Positions 4,669-5,874 of a stretch of DNA of 5,874 nt are shown piece after piece (within the stretch, counting starts at the first letter, position 1; each line of letters starts with the position of its first letter). The DNA lies in the NCBI GenBank assembly GCA_902766585.1, contig CACXDV010000022.1:1-5874 (forward strand), read 5' to 3'. The DNA is from an uncultured Ruminococcus sp. Lineage in GTDB: Bacteria > Bacillota > Clostridia > Oscillospirales > Acutalibacteraceae. The translations under genes were made by a program, and so were the position numbers. A model generated the notes under the pieces. It did not search any database. It saw only the letters and a list, made by a program, of their open reading frames with translations, and had not been told where the DNA came from.

Positions 4669-5874
4669 ATGGCAAGAATAAACTGCCCCGAATGCGGCAG
4701 AATTATATCTGATCTGCAGGCAAGGTGTGAATACTGCGGCTTTCCTATAGGACAGTTTACGGATCCTGCAATGAGTGAAAGTGATGAAATATCGTATGCT
4801 GTATTAAATGAAACGAAGGATGAGGATATAACAAGACCTGCTGTACCGTCAAGAGTCGCCGAAACGGTTCCGCCTGTTATTCCGGAGGAAGCTGTAAAAA
4901 AAGCCTGTCAGCCGTCTGCGCCGGAGTCCGGTGAAAAGAAAAAAAGGGGTATATATGGAGCTATAGCGGTATGTGCTTTTGCTGCTGCCTTATGTGTGGG
5001 GGTAGGCGTATGCTTTGCCCTGACAAATCATGGGAATGACAGTATATCCGTTCCTGTTTCTTATGAGCCTGTTGTAACAGAGCCGTCAGAGCCTGCCGAA
5101 TTAAATGTGGAGCAGGTTGATATTGTGAGTGCTTCAAAGAAAGGCGACAGCTTTATAGTTTCACTTGACAGCGATGAAGAAGAACCCTTTGTCGTGGTAT
5201 TCAGTGACGATGAATCCGAAAAGAATAGTGTGTCGGGAACAAGACAGTATTATTATGCCTATATGAATGAAGGCTATGGCGAACAGGAAATAAAAAATGC
5301 CGCTGCCGGAAGCGGTGTCGTTAATAAGGATATGTTCAGAATAGAGGGCTATCTTAAGGGTGAGGCTGTTGGTAATGACTTTGTGCCTGAAATGATAGTA
5401 AACACTGACTATGAAGAGCTTCCGTTTGAGGATTCTGCGCTTGTTACCGTAGTGATCAATATGGATCTTGGTCAGAAGAAAAACGGCAGGCTGTTTTATT
5501 CTGTTGATTTAGAAGATTATTCGTTTTCATATAACTCATATGTACAGTCGGCCTGTGTTGTTGACGGAAGAACCGAACAGCAGGTCGTTGCCATTAATGT
5601 GCCGTCCGGCACAACAGACAGCTCTGTTTATGTTGATGTTGATGTCCTGTATTTTGTTGAGTCTGAAAATACAGAGGAGGAGCCTGTACCCCTTGATATA
5701 ACCACAGAAAGATATATGGTCGAGGCAGAGGAAAATGTTTATTATCTTGAACACAGCTTCACGGCAGAGCTTGCTTCTGAACAGGCTTCAAAGGGTGAGG
5801 TACTCTATCAGTGGGTGATAGTGCAGGATACGGATGAAATAAAAGACGGCTATGGCAGTATACCCGCGGGTGAT
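4669..5874 (+). CDS. Zinc-ribbon single-pass membrane protein of unknown function (3' end outside window)
   Basis: The frame from ATG 4669 stays open to the last base, giving 402 residues with no stop reached. AAAAAGGA lies 9 bases before the ATG. The N-terminus is a short zinc ribbon, CPECG (Cys6, Cys9) and CEYCG (Cys20, Cys23). A flexible acidic and proline-containing linker (about 30-88) and a basic EKKKRG stop-transfer signal follow. One hydrophobic segment lies at about 94-118 (GIYGAIAVCAFAAALCVGVG). The remainder (119 onward) is acidic and beta-rich; a stretch near the visible end (EVLYQWVIVQD) recalls Ig-like strands. The predicted topology is zinc ribbon inside and a large domain outside. 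Proteins of this zinc-ribbon plus membrane-helix layout are frequent in Clostridia and mostly uncharacterised; suggested roles include envelope sensing or surface display. No catalytic motif is visible. It diverges from the DUF3343 operon, and no functional link is demonstrable. Confidence 0.85.
   Translation, partial: MARINCPECGRIISDLQARCEYCGFPIGQFTDPAMSESDEISYAVLNETKDEDITRPAVPSRVAETVPPVIPEEAVKKACQPSAPESGEKKKRGIYGAIAVCAFAAALCVGVGVCFALTNHGNDSISVPVSYEPVVTEPSEPAELNVEQVDIVSASKKGDSFIVSLDSDEEEPFVVVFSDDESEKNSVSGTRQYYYAYMNEGYGEQEIKNAAAGSGVVNKDMFRIEGYLKGEAVGNDFVPEMIVNTDYEELPFEDSALVTVVINMDLGQKKNGRLFYSVDLEDYSFSYNSYVQSACVVDGRTEQQVVAINVPSGTTDSSVYVDVDVLYFVESENTEEEPVPLDITTERYMVEAEENVYYLEHSFTAELASEQASKGEVLYQWVIVQDTDEIKDGYGSIPAGD

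Overview
The window looks like a piece of chromosome from a Gram-positive Clostridia, most like the Ruminococcus/Oscillospiraceae group. The evidence is a Firmicutes-type cdaA-cdaR pair, strong Shine-Dalgarno sites, A/T-rich spacers with sigma-A type promoters, a zinc-ribbon membrane protein of a kind common in these gut and rumen bacteria, and a class V aminotransferase/DUF3343 pair typical of anaerobic Clostridia. The genus is an inference, because no rRNA or other marker is present.

Layout. Bases 1-372 (+) are the 3' end of an unrecognised, probably surface or secreted protein gene. Bases 373-848 hold no gene but are dense in repeats: a bidirectional terminator, two copies of a 69-nt structured element in inverted orientation, three heptad-phased tandem arrays and a 22-nt perfect palindrome. 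Bases 849-3012 (-) are cdaR and cdaA, overlapping by 20 bp, with their own promoter near 3047-3074. Bases 3156-4516 (-) are a cysteine-desulfurase-like enzyme and, upstream of it, a 76-residue DUF3343 protein; the two genes share one base (TAATG). A terminator at 3112-3145 separates this operon from cdaA. Bases 4669-5874 (+) are a divergent gene for a zinc-ribbon, single-pass membrane protein that runs off the window.

How the genes work together. CdaA makes c-di-AMP at the membrane, and CdaR is its membrane-anchored, extracytoplasmic partner. The usual third gene, glmM, does not follow cdaR here. The desulfurase and DUF3343 proteins probably form a sulfur (or selenium) donor/acceptor pair; this rests on family knowledge plus the translationally coupled gene order. 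No function can be assigned to either partial gene at the window edges.

The most unusual part is the 373-848 spacer. Each convergent gene carries, in sense orientation just after its stop codon, a copy of the same two-stem element. The first hairpin differs between copies by two compensatory base-pair changes, which suggests selection on structure.
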